Shown here one piece after another: positions 41,397-48,454 of a stretch of 64,000 nt of DNA. The position numbers and the translations under genes were made by a program. Source of the stretch: Pseudonocardia hydrocarbonoxydans (GTDB lineage: Bacteria > Actinomycetota > Actinomycetes > Mycobacteriales > Pseudonocardiaceae); NCBI RefSeq assembly GCF_006539565.1, contig NZ_BJNG01000016.1, positions 186,001 to 250,000 of the forward strand. Direction: 5' to 3'. Within the stretch, counting starts at the first letter, position 1, and each line of letters starts with the position of its first letter. Below the pieces are notes generated by a model that made no database searches, was not told the DNA's origin, and worked only from the letters and a program-made list of their open reading frames with translations.

Positions 41397-41645
41397 TCAC
41401 CGCGGGGCGGGTACCTCCAGCGGGAGGGTCGTGACGTGCCCGAGGAACCACTCCCGGCGTGCCGACATCGCCCCGGACGCCGTGGCCGGCCGCGGACGCC
41501 CGATCCAGCCGCAGGCGCACCGCCCGACGTAGCGGACGAACGTGCCGGGCGCGCAGCGCGCCACGTCGGTCCAGCCGTCGCTGAGCGAGCCGTCGCGGTA
41601 GCGGCCGGCGACGTAGCCGCCGTGCTAGTCACCGTTCGTCGTCAC
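41397..41645 (-). pseudogene. Short Cys-containing protein gene interrupted by TAG at codon 7
   Basis: From GTG 41645 the frame reads V-T-T-N-G-D, then TAG (41625-41627), then a long open stretch HGGYVAGRYRDGSLSDGW to CAPGTFVRYVGRCACGW and on to FLGHVTTLPLEVPAPR. The open part has coding character, with a C-x-C zinc-ribbon-like motif. The first usable start after the stop is GTG 41564, giving 55 residues and losing the conserved first block. The gene is either broken or starts at an unusual codon. The family is unknown to me. Confidence 0.5.
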
Positions 41646-41754
41646 GGTGGTCATGGTGCCCACGGATCGTGACGGTCATGTGAACCCACGGTGAGACGAC
41701 CTGGTCGGGTGACCCCGTTCCGGGCCGCCGTGCGGCGCCGGGGAGGATCGGGCG

Positions 41755-43002
41755 GTGACCTCCGATGCCTTCGCCGCGTCCGTCGCCGACGCCGCGCACC
41801 GGCTGGCCGGCGTCGCGCGCACGACCCCGCTGCAGCGCAGCGCCCGGCTCTCCGACGCCACCGGCGCCCACGTGTGGCTCAAGCGCGAGGACCTGCAGGT
41901 CGGGCGCTCCTACAAGCTGCGCGGCGCCTACAACCTGCTCGCCGGTCTCGACGCCGGGGCCCGGGCGGCAGGCGCGGTCTGCGCGAGCGCGGGCAACCAC
42001 GGCCAGGGCGTCGCCTACGCCTGCGCGCGCCTGGGCGTGCGCGGCCGCGTGCACGTGCCGCGCACCACCCCGCGCCAGAAGCGGGAGCGGATCGCGGCGC
42101 TGGGCGGCGGCGCGGTCGAGCTCGTCGTCGACGGCGACACCTACGACGAGGCCGCGGCCGCCGCGGCCGAGTACGCCGCCCGCACCGGCGCCACCGTCGT
42201 CCCCGCCTTCGACGACCTGCGCACCATCGCCGGGCAGGGCACCGTCGCGGTGGAGGTGCTCGACCAGCTCGCGCGCGAGCCCGACGTCGTCGTGGTGCCG
42301 GTGGGCGGGGGCGGGCTGCTCGCCGGCGTCGGCACCTGGCTGGCCGCGCGGCACCCCGGTGTCCGGGTGGTCGGGGTGGAGCCCGCGGGGGCGGCGAGCA
42401 TGACCGCCGCGCTGGCCGCCGGTGCCCCGGAGACGCTCGTCGACCTCGACACCTTCGTCGACGGCGCGGCGGTGCGGCGCGTCGGCGACGTCAGCTTCCC
42501 GCTGGTGCGCGACTGCGGCGCCGAGCTGGTCACCGTCGACGAGGGGCGGGTCTGCACCGAGATGCTCGACCTCTACCAGGTCGACGGCATCATCGCCGAG
42601 CCCGCGGGCGCGCTCGCCTGCGCCGCGCTCGAGGAGCTCGACCTGCCGCCCGGCGCCACCGTCGTCAGCCTGCTCTCCGGCGGCAACAACGACGTGAGCC
42701 GCTACGCCGAGGTCGTGGAGCGCTCCCTGGTGCACCGGGGGCTCAAGCACTACTTCCTCGTGGAGTTCCCGCAGGAGCCCGGGGCGCTGCGCCGCTTCCT
42801 CGACGAGGTGCTCGGCCCCGACGACGACATCGTGCTGTTCGAGTACGTCAAGCGCGACAACCGCGAGACCGGGGCGGCGCTGTGCGGCATCGAGCTGGCC
42901 GGCCGCGAGGGCTACGAGCCGCTGTGGAAACGCATGGAGGCCAGCCCGCTGAAGATCCAGCTGGTGGCGCCGGGGTCCACGGCGTACCGCTTCCTGGTGT
43001 GA
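41755..43002 (+). CDS. ilvA: Threonine ammonia-lyase (threonine dehydratase), biosynthetic short form
   Basis: The product is 415 residues. The PLP lysine is about residue 54 in GRSYKLRGAYN, the phosphate-binding loop is VPVGGGGLLAG, and the PLP ring-binding Ser lies in SLLSGGNND. The C-terminal 85 residues form one ACT-like regulatory domain (HYFLVEFPQEPGALRRFLDE), as in Corynebacterium-type IlvA. It converts threonine to 2-oxobutanoate for isoleucine synthesis and is normally inhibited by isoleucine. Confidence 0.94.
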   Translation: MTSDAFAASVADAAHRLAGVARTTPLQRSARLSDATGAHVWLKREDLQVGRSYKLRGAYNLLAGLDAGARAAGAVCASAGNHGQGVAYACARLGVRGRVHVPRTTPRQKRERIAALGGGAVELVVDGDTYDEAAAAAAEYAARTGATVVPAFDDLRTIAGQGTVAVEVLDQLAREPDVVVVPVGGGGLLAGVGTWLAARHPGVRVVGVEPAGAASMTAALAAGAPETLVDLDTFVDGAAVRRVGDVSFPLVRDCGAELVTVDEGRVCTEMLDLYQVDGIIAEPAGALACAALEELDLPPGATVVSLLSGGNNDVSRYAEVVERSLVHRGLKHYFLVEFPQEPGALRRFLDEVLGPDDDIVLFEYVKRDNRETGAALCGIELAGREGYEPLWKRMEASPLKIQLVAPGSTAYRFLV

Positions 43003-43168
43003 CCCGAACCGCATCCGCCCCCGCGTGCGAACGCCCGGGCGGACCGGCGGCCGTCGGGGCGGAGGGGACAACCACACGGCGGCCGCCGGTGCGCAACCCC
43101 CGAGGGGCACCCCAGGTGGGTGCGCGTACCCGAGGGTAGGCGCGAGGGGGGCCGAACGCGCGACGATC

Positions 43169-43185
43169 GGCCCCCGCGGGGGGCC
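43169..43185. terminator. GC hairpin between ilvA and the MerR gene
   Basis: GGCCCCC pairs with GGGGGCC around a GCG loop. It lies 166 bases after the ilvA stop and 73 before the convergent MerR stop, in a 256-base gene-free gap. Directly before the MerR stop the unit CGCGTGACGGTCCG occurs twice in tandem. Without a U-tract the call rests on stem strength and position. Confidence 0.5.
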
Positions 43186-43258
43186 TGCTGGGTACGGATG
43201 GCGGCCGGGGTTCGGCCACCTGCCGCGCGTGACGGTCCGCGCGTGACGGTCCGGGCGC

Positions 43259-44026
43259 TCAGTCGGCGACGGGCGGCCTGCTGCTGGTGCGGACGTTGCG
43301 GACGATGTCGCGCCCGAAGGTGACGTCGAGCCGCTCGGCGACCGCGAGTTCCAGCACCGCGAGCATGGCGTCGCCGGAGACCTTGCGCAGGTTGCCGATC
43401 ACCTCGTAGAGCCGCGGCCACTGGTCGTCGGGGCGGCCCTCGGCGTCGAAGGGCTGCCAGACCTCGCCGAGGAACAGGTCGACGTAGACCTTCGCGATGC
43501 CGTCGGCGTGCTGGCGCAGCTGGTCGACGACGTCGAGCGAGCGGCTCATCGGGATGCCCATCTCGGTCATCGCCTGGGCCGCGGCCATCAGCCGCGGGCT
43601 GGTCTCCTCGTACTGGCCGTCCGCGATCTCGGTGAGCAGGCCCATCTTCTGCGCCCGCTTCACCAGGTTGGGGTCGGTCTCGGAGAACCGCTCCACCAGC
43701 TCCGCCAGCGTGACGATCTGCCGGTCCTCCACGGCGAACAGGCTGCGGACCGTGCGGATGAAGCGCACGACCTGCTCGGTGGAGCCGCCGGTGGTGTCGA
43801 GCAGCTTCCTGATGACGTCGAGCTTGACGCCCTCGCCCTGCAGCTCCTTGATCAGGTCCAGGCGGGCCTCGTGACCCGGCCCGTAGTAGCCGGTGCGGGC
43901 CCGGACCTGCGGCGGGGGCAGCAGGCCGCGGGCCTGGTAGGCCCGGATGTTGCGGACGGTGACGCCGCTGACGCGGGCCAGCTCGTCGATGGTCCGCCAT
44001 TCGACATCGTCATCGTCCTCGAACAT
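43259..44026 (-). CDS. MerR-family regulator with long C-terminal domain
   Basis: The product is 255 residues. The winged helix TIDELARVSGVTVRNIRAYQ with RGLLPPPQVRARTGYYG is typical MerR. It continues into a helix of the LIKELQGEGVKLDVIRKLLD type and a long C-terminal helical domain of about 150 residues, larger than metal-responsive MerR proteins and suited to a lipophilic ligand. It is divergent from the reductase/desaturase pair across 62 bases holding a clean inverted repeat. Confidence 0.9.
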   Translation of the reverse strand: MFEDDDDVEWRTIDELARVSGVTVRNIRAYQARGLLPPPQVRARTGYYGPGHEARLDLIKELQGEGVKLDVIRKLLDTTGGSTEQVVRFIRTVRSLFAVEDRQIVTLAELVERFSETDPNLVKRAQKMGLLTEIADGQYEETSPRLMAAAQAMTEMGIPMSRSLDVVDQLRQHADGIAKVYVDLFLGEVWQPFDAEGRPDDQWPRLYEVIGNLRKVSGDAMLAVLELAVAERLDVTFGRDIVRNVRTSSRPPVAD

Positions 44027-44060
44027 GTGACACAGACTAGCAGGGCCCCCGGTTGCTATG

Positions 44061-44089
44061 TGACATCAAATTGTGCTGAACTGATGTCA
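44061..44089. promoter_or_regulatory. Inverted-repeat operator overlapping the reductase start
   Basis: TGACATCA (44061-44068) and TGATGTCA (44082-44089) are exact complements separated by 13 bases. The right arm touches the ATG of the reductase gene. A further ATGTGACA lies near 44025, at the MerR start. The site should control the reductase/desaturase operon and perhaps the divergent MerR gene. Confidence 0.65.
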
Positions 44090-45093
44090 TGTTCAAGGCG
44101 CTGGTCGCACTGACCACCCCGCTCCTCCCCGAGGACTACCTGTCGCTGGTCGACCCGCTGTGGTCGACCACCGAGCTGCGTGGCCGGGTCGTCGCCGTCC
44201 GCCGCGAGACCGCGCGCGCCACCACCCTCGTCATCCGTCCCGGCCGCGCCTGGACCGGGCACCGCGCGGGCCAGTACGTGCGCATCGGCGTCGACGTCGA
44301 CGGGGTGCGGCACTGGCGCACCTACTCGCTGTCCGGGCCCGAGGGCGGGCAGGACATCACGATCACCGTGCAGGCCGTGGCGGACGGGCTGGTCTCCCGG
44401 CACCTCGTCGACGCCACGCCGGTCGGCACGATCGTGCGCCTGGAGCCGGCCGCGGGCGACTTCGTGCTGCCCTCCCCCGTGCCGTCGAAGCTGCTGATGA
44501 TCACCGCGGGCAGCGGGATCACGCCCGTCATGAGCATGTTGCGGACGCTGGGCGACCATCCCGACGTGGTCGTGCTGCACAGCGCCCCCACCGCCGACGG
44601 GGTGATCTTCGCCGACGAGCTGCGGGCGCGCGGCGCCGTCGTCCGGCACACCGGGGAGCAGGGCCGGCTCGACCTCGCCGAGCTCGACGTCCGGTGCCCG
44701 GACTGGCGCGAGCGCGAGGCCTACGTCTGCGGCCCGGCCGGGCTGCTCGACGCGGCCACCGCCCACTGGGCCGACCACCTCGACCGGCTGCACGTGGAGC
44801 GCTTCACCCCGCCGGCCCGCTCGGCGGGCGGCGAGGGCGGCACCGTGTGCTTCGGCGACCGCGAGGTCGACGTCGACGGCGGCGCCAGCCTGCTCGAGGC
44901 CGGCGAGGACGCCGGGGTGCTGCTGCCCAGTGGCTGCCGCATGGGCATCTGCTTCAGCTGCGTGCTCCCGCTGCGCGACGGCCAGGTGCGCGACCTACGC
45001 ACCGGCGAGATCCACGGCGAGCCCGGCGACCTCGTCCAGACCTGCATCAGCGGCGCCACCGGCACCGCCCGTCTCGACCTCCCGACCACGTGA
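44089..45093 (+). CDS. Ferredoxin reductase-type electron-transfer protein (DesA3 partner)
   Basis: The product is 334 residues. An FAD domain (GQYVRIGVDVDGVRHWRTYS), an NAD-binding domain (MITAGSGITPVMSML, EAYVCGPAGLLDAA) and a C-terminal plant-type 2Fe-2S domain (GCRMGICFSCVLP with the fourth Cys in QTCI) follow in order. It carries electrons from NAD(P)H to the desaturase encoded 11 bases downstream. The pair has the same order as Rv3230c-desA3 of Mycobacterium, which makes oleoyl-CoA. Confidence 0.93.
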   Translation: MFKALVALTTPLLPEDYLSLVDPLWSTTELRGRVVAVRRETARATTLVIRPGRAWTGHRAGQYVRIGVDVDGVRHWRTYSLSGPEGGQDITITVQAVADGLVSRHLVDATPVGTIVRLEPAAGDFVLPSPVPSKLLMITAGSGITPVMSMLRTLGDHPDVVVLHSAPTADGVIFADELRARGAVVRHTGEQGRLDLAELDVRCPDWREREAYVCGPAGLLDAATAHWADHLDRLHVERFTPPARSAGGEGGTVCFGDREVDVDGGASLLEAGEDAGVLLPSGCRMGICFSCVLPLRDGQVRDLRTGEIHGEPGDLVQTCISGATGTARLDLPTT

Positions 45094-45104
45094 GGAGCCA
45101 CCCC

Positions 45105-46259
45105 ATGACCGCCGTCCTCGACACCCCCACCGGCACCCCCACCCCGCCCGTGCGCACCGTCGCCTCCCGCCCGTCGCCGGTGGCCGCCGGGCTCACCGCC
45201 GCGCAGGTGGAGGAGCTGGGCAGGCGCCTGGACGCGATCCGCGACCGGGTCGTCGCCTCCCGGGGCGCCGACGACGCCGCCTACATCCACTCCGTGATCC
45301 GCAAGCAGCGCTACCTGGAGATCGGCGGCCGCGCGCTGCTGTTCGCCGGGGTCCTGCCGCCCGCCTGGGTCGCCGGCACCGCGATGCTCGCGGCGTCGAA
45401 GATCCTGGAGAACATGGAGCTGGGCCACAACGTCATGCACGGCCAGTGGGACTGGATGCGCGACCCGAAGATCCACTCCACCACCTGGGAGTGGGACAAC
45501 ACCAGCCCCGCCGCGGCGTGGAAGTACACCCACAACTACGAGCACCACACCTACACCAACGTCGTCGGCCGCGACCGTGACGTGGGCTACGGGATCCTGC
45601 GGATGTCCGACGAGCAGCCCTGGCGGCCCTACTACCTGGGCAACCCGCTGTGGAACGCGCTGCTCGCCACGTTCTTCCAGTGGGGCGTGGCGCTGCACGA
45701 CCTGGAGGCGGAGAAGATCGCCTCGGGGGAGAAGTCGCTGAAGTCGATCTGGCCGCAGCTCAAGGCGATCGGGCGCAAGATGCGCCGGCAGTTCACCAAG
45801 GACTACCTGGTGTTCCCGGCGCTGGCCGGCCCGTTCTTCCTGCCGGTGCTGGCCGGGAACGCCACGGCGAACCTGGTGCGCAACCTGTGGTCGCACGCGA
45901 TCATCTTCTGCGGGCACTTCCCGGACGGCGCGGTGCAGTTCACCGAGGAGCAGCTGGCCGACGAGACCCGCGGGCAGTGGTACCTGCGCCAGATGCTCGG
46001 CTCGGCCAACCTCGACGGCGGCCCGCTGTTCCATCTGATGACGGGCAACCTGAGCTTCCAGATCGAGCACCACCTGTTCCCCGACCTGCCCAGCAACCGC
46101 TACGCCGAGATCGCCCCGGAGGTCCGCGCGCTGTGCGCGGAGTACGGCCTGGAGTACACGACCGGCCCGCTGTGGAAGCAGTACGGGCAGGTCCTGCGCA
46201 CGATCAACCGCCTGGCCCTCCCCCCGCGGGTCGCCGGATCCCCGCCCGCGAGTCGCTGA
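45105..46259 (+). CDS. Membrane fatty-acyl-CoA desaturase (DesA3-like)
   Basis: The product is 384 residues. The three His boxes of membrane diiron desaturases are present: ELGHNVMHGQWDW, THNYEHHTYTN and FQIEHHLFPDLPSNRY, between hydrophobic segments. The likely reaction is introduction of a delta-9 double bond into stearoyl- or palmitoyl-CoA, supporting membrane fluidity. TGAGGAG precedes the ATG. The last codons (PPASR) and the TGA lie inside the first degenerate unit of repeat array C, so the natural C-terminus may have been altered by the repeat. Confidence 0.93.
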   Translation: MTAVLDTPTGTPTPPVRTVASRPSPVAAGLTAAQVEELGRRLDAIRDRVVASRGADDAAYIHSVIRKQRYLEIGGRALLFAGVLPPAWVAGTAMLAASKILENMELGHNVMHGQWDWMRDPKIHSTTWEWDNTSPAAAWKYTHNYEHHTYTNVVGRDRDVGYGILRMSDEQPWRPYYLGNPLWNALLATFFQWGVALHDLEAEKIASGEKSLKSIWPQLKAIGRKMRRQFTKDYLVFPALAGPFFLPVLAGNATANLVRNLWSHAIIFCGHFPDGAVQFTEEQLADETRGQWYLRQMLGSANLDGGPLFHLMTGNLSFQIEHHLFPDLPSNRYAEIAPEVRALCAEYGLEYTTGPLWKQYGQVLRTINRLALPPRVAGSPPASR

Positions 46260-46462
46260 CCCCCGCGCGCGAGTCCCCCGATCTCCGTCCGCGAGTCCCC
46301 CGACCTCCGCGCGCGAGTCCCCCGATCTCCGCGCGCGAGTCCCCCGACCTCCGTCCGCGAGTCCCCCGATCTCCGCGCAGGCACCTCGGGACTCGCGGGC
46401 GCAATCGGGGGGACTCGCGGACGTGATCGGGGGGACTCGCGCGACGGGGACGGGGGACTCGC
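46248..46462. repeat. 22-bp repeat array C, six forward and four inverted units
   Basis: GCGAGTCCC begins at 46269, 46291, 46313, 46335 and 46357, exactly 22 bases apart, with a degenerate first unit at 46248. The tails alternate between GATCTCCG and GACCTCCG. The inverted GGGACTCGC then begins at 46388, 46410, 46432 and 46454, again exactly 22 apart. The two blocks face each other around CAGGCACCT. There are no variable spacers of CRISPR size. It fills the gap between the desaturase stop and the geranylgeranyl reductase gene. Confidence 0.92.
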
Positions 46463-46531
46463 GGGTGGGTGAGACGGGGGTCGCGCCCGGTGGGCGAGCC
46501 GGGGGCCCCGCCCGCCGGGATACTGGGAGCC

Positions 46532-47794
46532 ATGTCCGTGCCTGACGCCCCCGCCCCCACCTCCACCGACGTGCTGGTGGTGGGGGCCGGGCCGGCGGGT
46601 GCGGCCGCCGCCGCGTGGGCCGCGCGGCACGGGCGCGACGTCGTCCTCGCCGACGCCGCCGTGTTCCCCCGTGACAAGGCCTGCGGCGACGGCCTCACCC
46701 CGCGCGCCATCGCGGAGCTGGAGAAGCTCGGCCTCGGCGACTGGGTCCGCGCCCACGGCACCAACCGCGGTCTGCGGGCCACCGGGTTCGGGCAGGTGCT
46801 GGAGCTGCCGTGGCCCGGCGGGTCGCTGCCCGACCACGGCGGCGCCGTCCCCCGGCTGGAGCTCGACGCCCGCATCCGCGACGTCGCGCTCAAGGAGGGG
46901 GCCACGCCCGTCGAGGGCGCGAAGGCGGTCGACGTCGTGCGCGACGGCGACCGTGTCACCGGCGTCGTGTTCGACGACGGCGCGACGATCGGCTGCGAGC
47001 GCCTGGTCGTCGCCGACGGCGCGCGCTCCACCCTTGGCCGCGTGCTGGGCCGCGAGTGGCACAAGGACACCGCCTACGGCGTCGCCGCGCGCGGGTACGT
47101 GCGCTCGGGCCGCAGCGACGACCCGTGGATCTCCTCGCACCTGGAGCTGCGCGGCGAGCAGGACGAGGTGCTCGCCGGCTACGGCTGGGTGTTCCCGCTC
47201 TCCGACGGCGAGGTCAACATCGGCGTCGGCACGCTCGCCACCGCGAAGCGCCCCGCGCAGATCCGGCTGCGGTCGCTCATCGAGCACTACACCGACGCCC
47301 GCCGCGAGGACTGGCAGCTCGACGGCCCGGTGCGCGCCCCGATGTCGGCGCTGCTGCCGATGGGTGGCGCGGTGTCGCACGTCGCGGGCCGCAACTGGGC
47401 CCTGATCGGCGACGCCGCGGGCTGCGTCAACCCGCTCAACGGCGAGGGCATCGACTACGGCCTGGAGACCGGGCGCCTGGTCGCCGAGCTCATCGCCCAG
47501 GACCGCGACCTGTCCGTGGCCTGGCCCGCCACCCTGCGCACCCACTACGGCCAGGCGTTCTCCATCGCGCGACGGCTCGCGGGCCTGCTGACGCTGCCGC
47601 GGCTGCTGCCGCTGGCGGGCCCGGTCGGGATGCGGTCGCGGGCGCTGATGACGGTGGCGCTGCGCGTCATGGGCAACCTCGTCACCGACGCCGACCGTGA
47701 CCTCACCGCCCGCGCGTGGCGCGCCGCCGGGCGGCTGAGCCTGCGGCTCGACGACCGGCCGCCGTTCCCCGCGGCCGACCTGCGCACCGGCTGA
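46532..47794 (+). CDS. Geranylgeranyl reductase-family FAD oxidoreductase
   Basis: The product is 420 residues. The dinucleotide fold VLVVGAGPAGAAAAAWAARH, the RDKACGDGLTPRAI motif of the family, and the FAD-binding LIGDAAGCVNPLNGEGIDYG are intact. Family members saturate isoprenoid chains: menaquinone tails (MenJ-like), polyprenols or archaeal lipids. Menaquinone is the likeliest in an actinobacterium. GATACT lies 7 bases before the ATG, a leaderless-type spacing. Confidence 0.9.
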   Translation: MSVPDAPAPTSTDVLVVGAGPAGAAAAAWAARHGRDVVLADAAVFPRDKACGDGLTPRAIAELEKLGLGDWVRAHGTNRGLRATGFGQVLELPWPGGSLPDHGGAVPRLELDARIRDVALKEGATPVEGAKAVDVVRDGDRVTGVVFDDGATIGCERLVVADGARSTLGRVLGREWHKDTAYGVAARGYVRSGRSDDPWISSHLELRGEQDEVLAGYGWVFPLSDGEVNIGVGTLATAKRPAQIRLRSLIEHYTDARREDWQLDGPVRAPMSALLPMGGAVSHVAGRNWALIGDAAGCVNPLNGEGIDYGLETGRLVAELIAQDRDLSVAWPATLRTHYGQAFSIARRLAGLLTLPRLLPLAGPVGMRSRALMTVALRVMGNLVTDADRDLTARAWRAAGRLSLRLDDRPPFPAADLRTG

Positions 47795-47867
47795 GGATCG
47801 GGTGTAACTTCCGCGGCCCACCGCGACTCCTCCAGGTGACATCCCCCCGAGCCACCCGGAGACCACG

Positions 47868-48392
47868 ATGACCACCTCTCCCCGCATCGCCGCCGCCATC
47901 GGTGCCGCAGCGCTGCTCGCCCTGCTCGGCACCGGCTGCCAGCGGCCCGTCGACCCCGCCGCCGGCACCGCGTCGTCGCCGGCCTCCGCGGCCCAGGAGG
48001 CGGGCAGCACCGAGCCGCTCGACGCCTGCGCGCTGCTCCCCGCCGGCCAGGTGGAGGAGCTCATCGGCCCCCACGACGGCGGCACCCCGAGCAGCGCGCC
48101 GAACAGCAACGGCGGGGGCTGCGTGTGGGAGAACCCGGACAACTACTACTCGGTGTCGATCGACTGCGGGCAGACCGGGACCGCCGTCAACGGCCTGCCG
48201 GAGTGGGAGCCCGCGCTGGGCCCGGAGCGGCCCCTGCCCGACGAGATGCGCGAGTTCGGCGCGAACAGCGGCAGCGTCCAGTTCGTCGCCGACACCCGTG
48301 ACTGCCTCACCCAGGTGGTGCGCAGCAGCAGCGGCGGCGACCTCGACGCGGCCGTCGTGCTCGCCCGCCAGATCCGCGACGACCTCGGCTGA
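47868..48392 (+). CDS. DUF3558-type lipoprotein
   Basis: The product is 174 residues with lipobox LGTGC (Cys about 24). The mature domain has the DUF3558 landmarks: LDACALLPAGQVEELIG, NGGGCVWEN, RDCLTQVV and a final helix VLARQIRDDLG. It is the second DUF3558 protein in the window but has no PPE or WXG neighbour. A hairpin follows its stop. Confidence 0.8.
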   Translation: MTTSPRIAAAIGAAALLALLGTGCQRPVDPAAGTASSPASAAQEAGSTEPLDACALLPAGQVEELIGPHDGGTPSSAPNSNGGGCVWENPDNYYSVSIDCGQTGTAVNGLPEWEPALGPERPLPDEMREFGANSGSVQFVADTRDCLTQVVRSSSGGDLDAAVVLARQIRDDLG

Positions 48393-48409
48393 GCGGTGCG
48401 CCACGCCGC

Positions 48410-48437
48410 CCCGGTGGTTCGTGGGGGGACCACCGGG
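48410..48437. terminator. Hairpin terminator between convergent genes
   Basis: CCCGGTGGT (48410-48418) pairs exactly with ACCACCGGG (48429-48437) around a 10-base G-rich loop, and flanking GC bases extend the stem with a bulge. It lies 17 bases after the DUF3558 stop and 17 before the ligase stop. Confidence 0.75.
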
Positions 48438-48454
48438 CCGGCGGGGACGCCCCG

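Noticed and set aside
25152..41627. Reassignment of TAG to an amino acid
   Set aside because: TAG ends intact genes here (icmF, the TRIC channel, the SGNH hydrolase and the ATP-grasp gene), so it is a normal stop codon.
46248..46462. CRISPR array
   Set aside because: Units are only 22 bp with no variable spacers, half of the units are inverted, and no cas genes are present.
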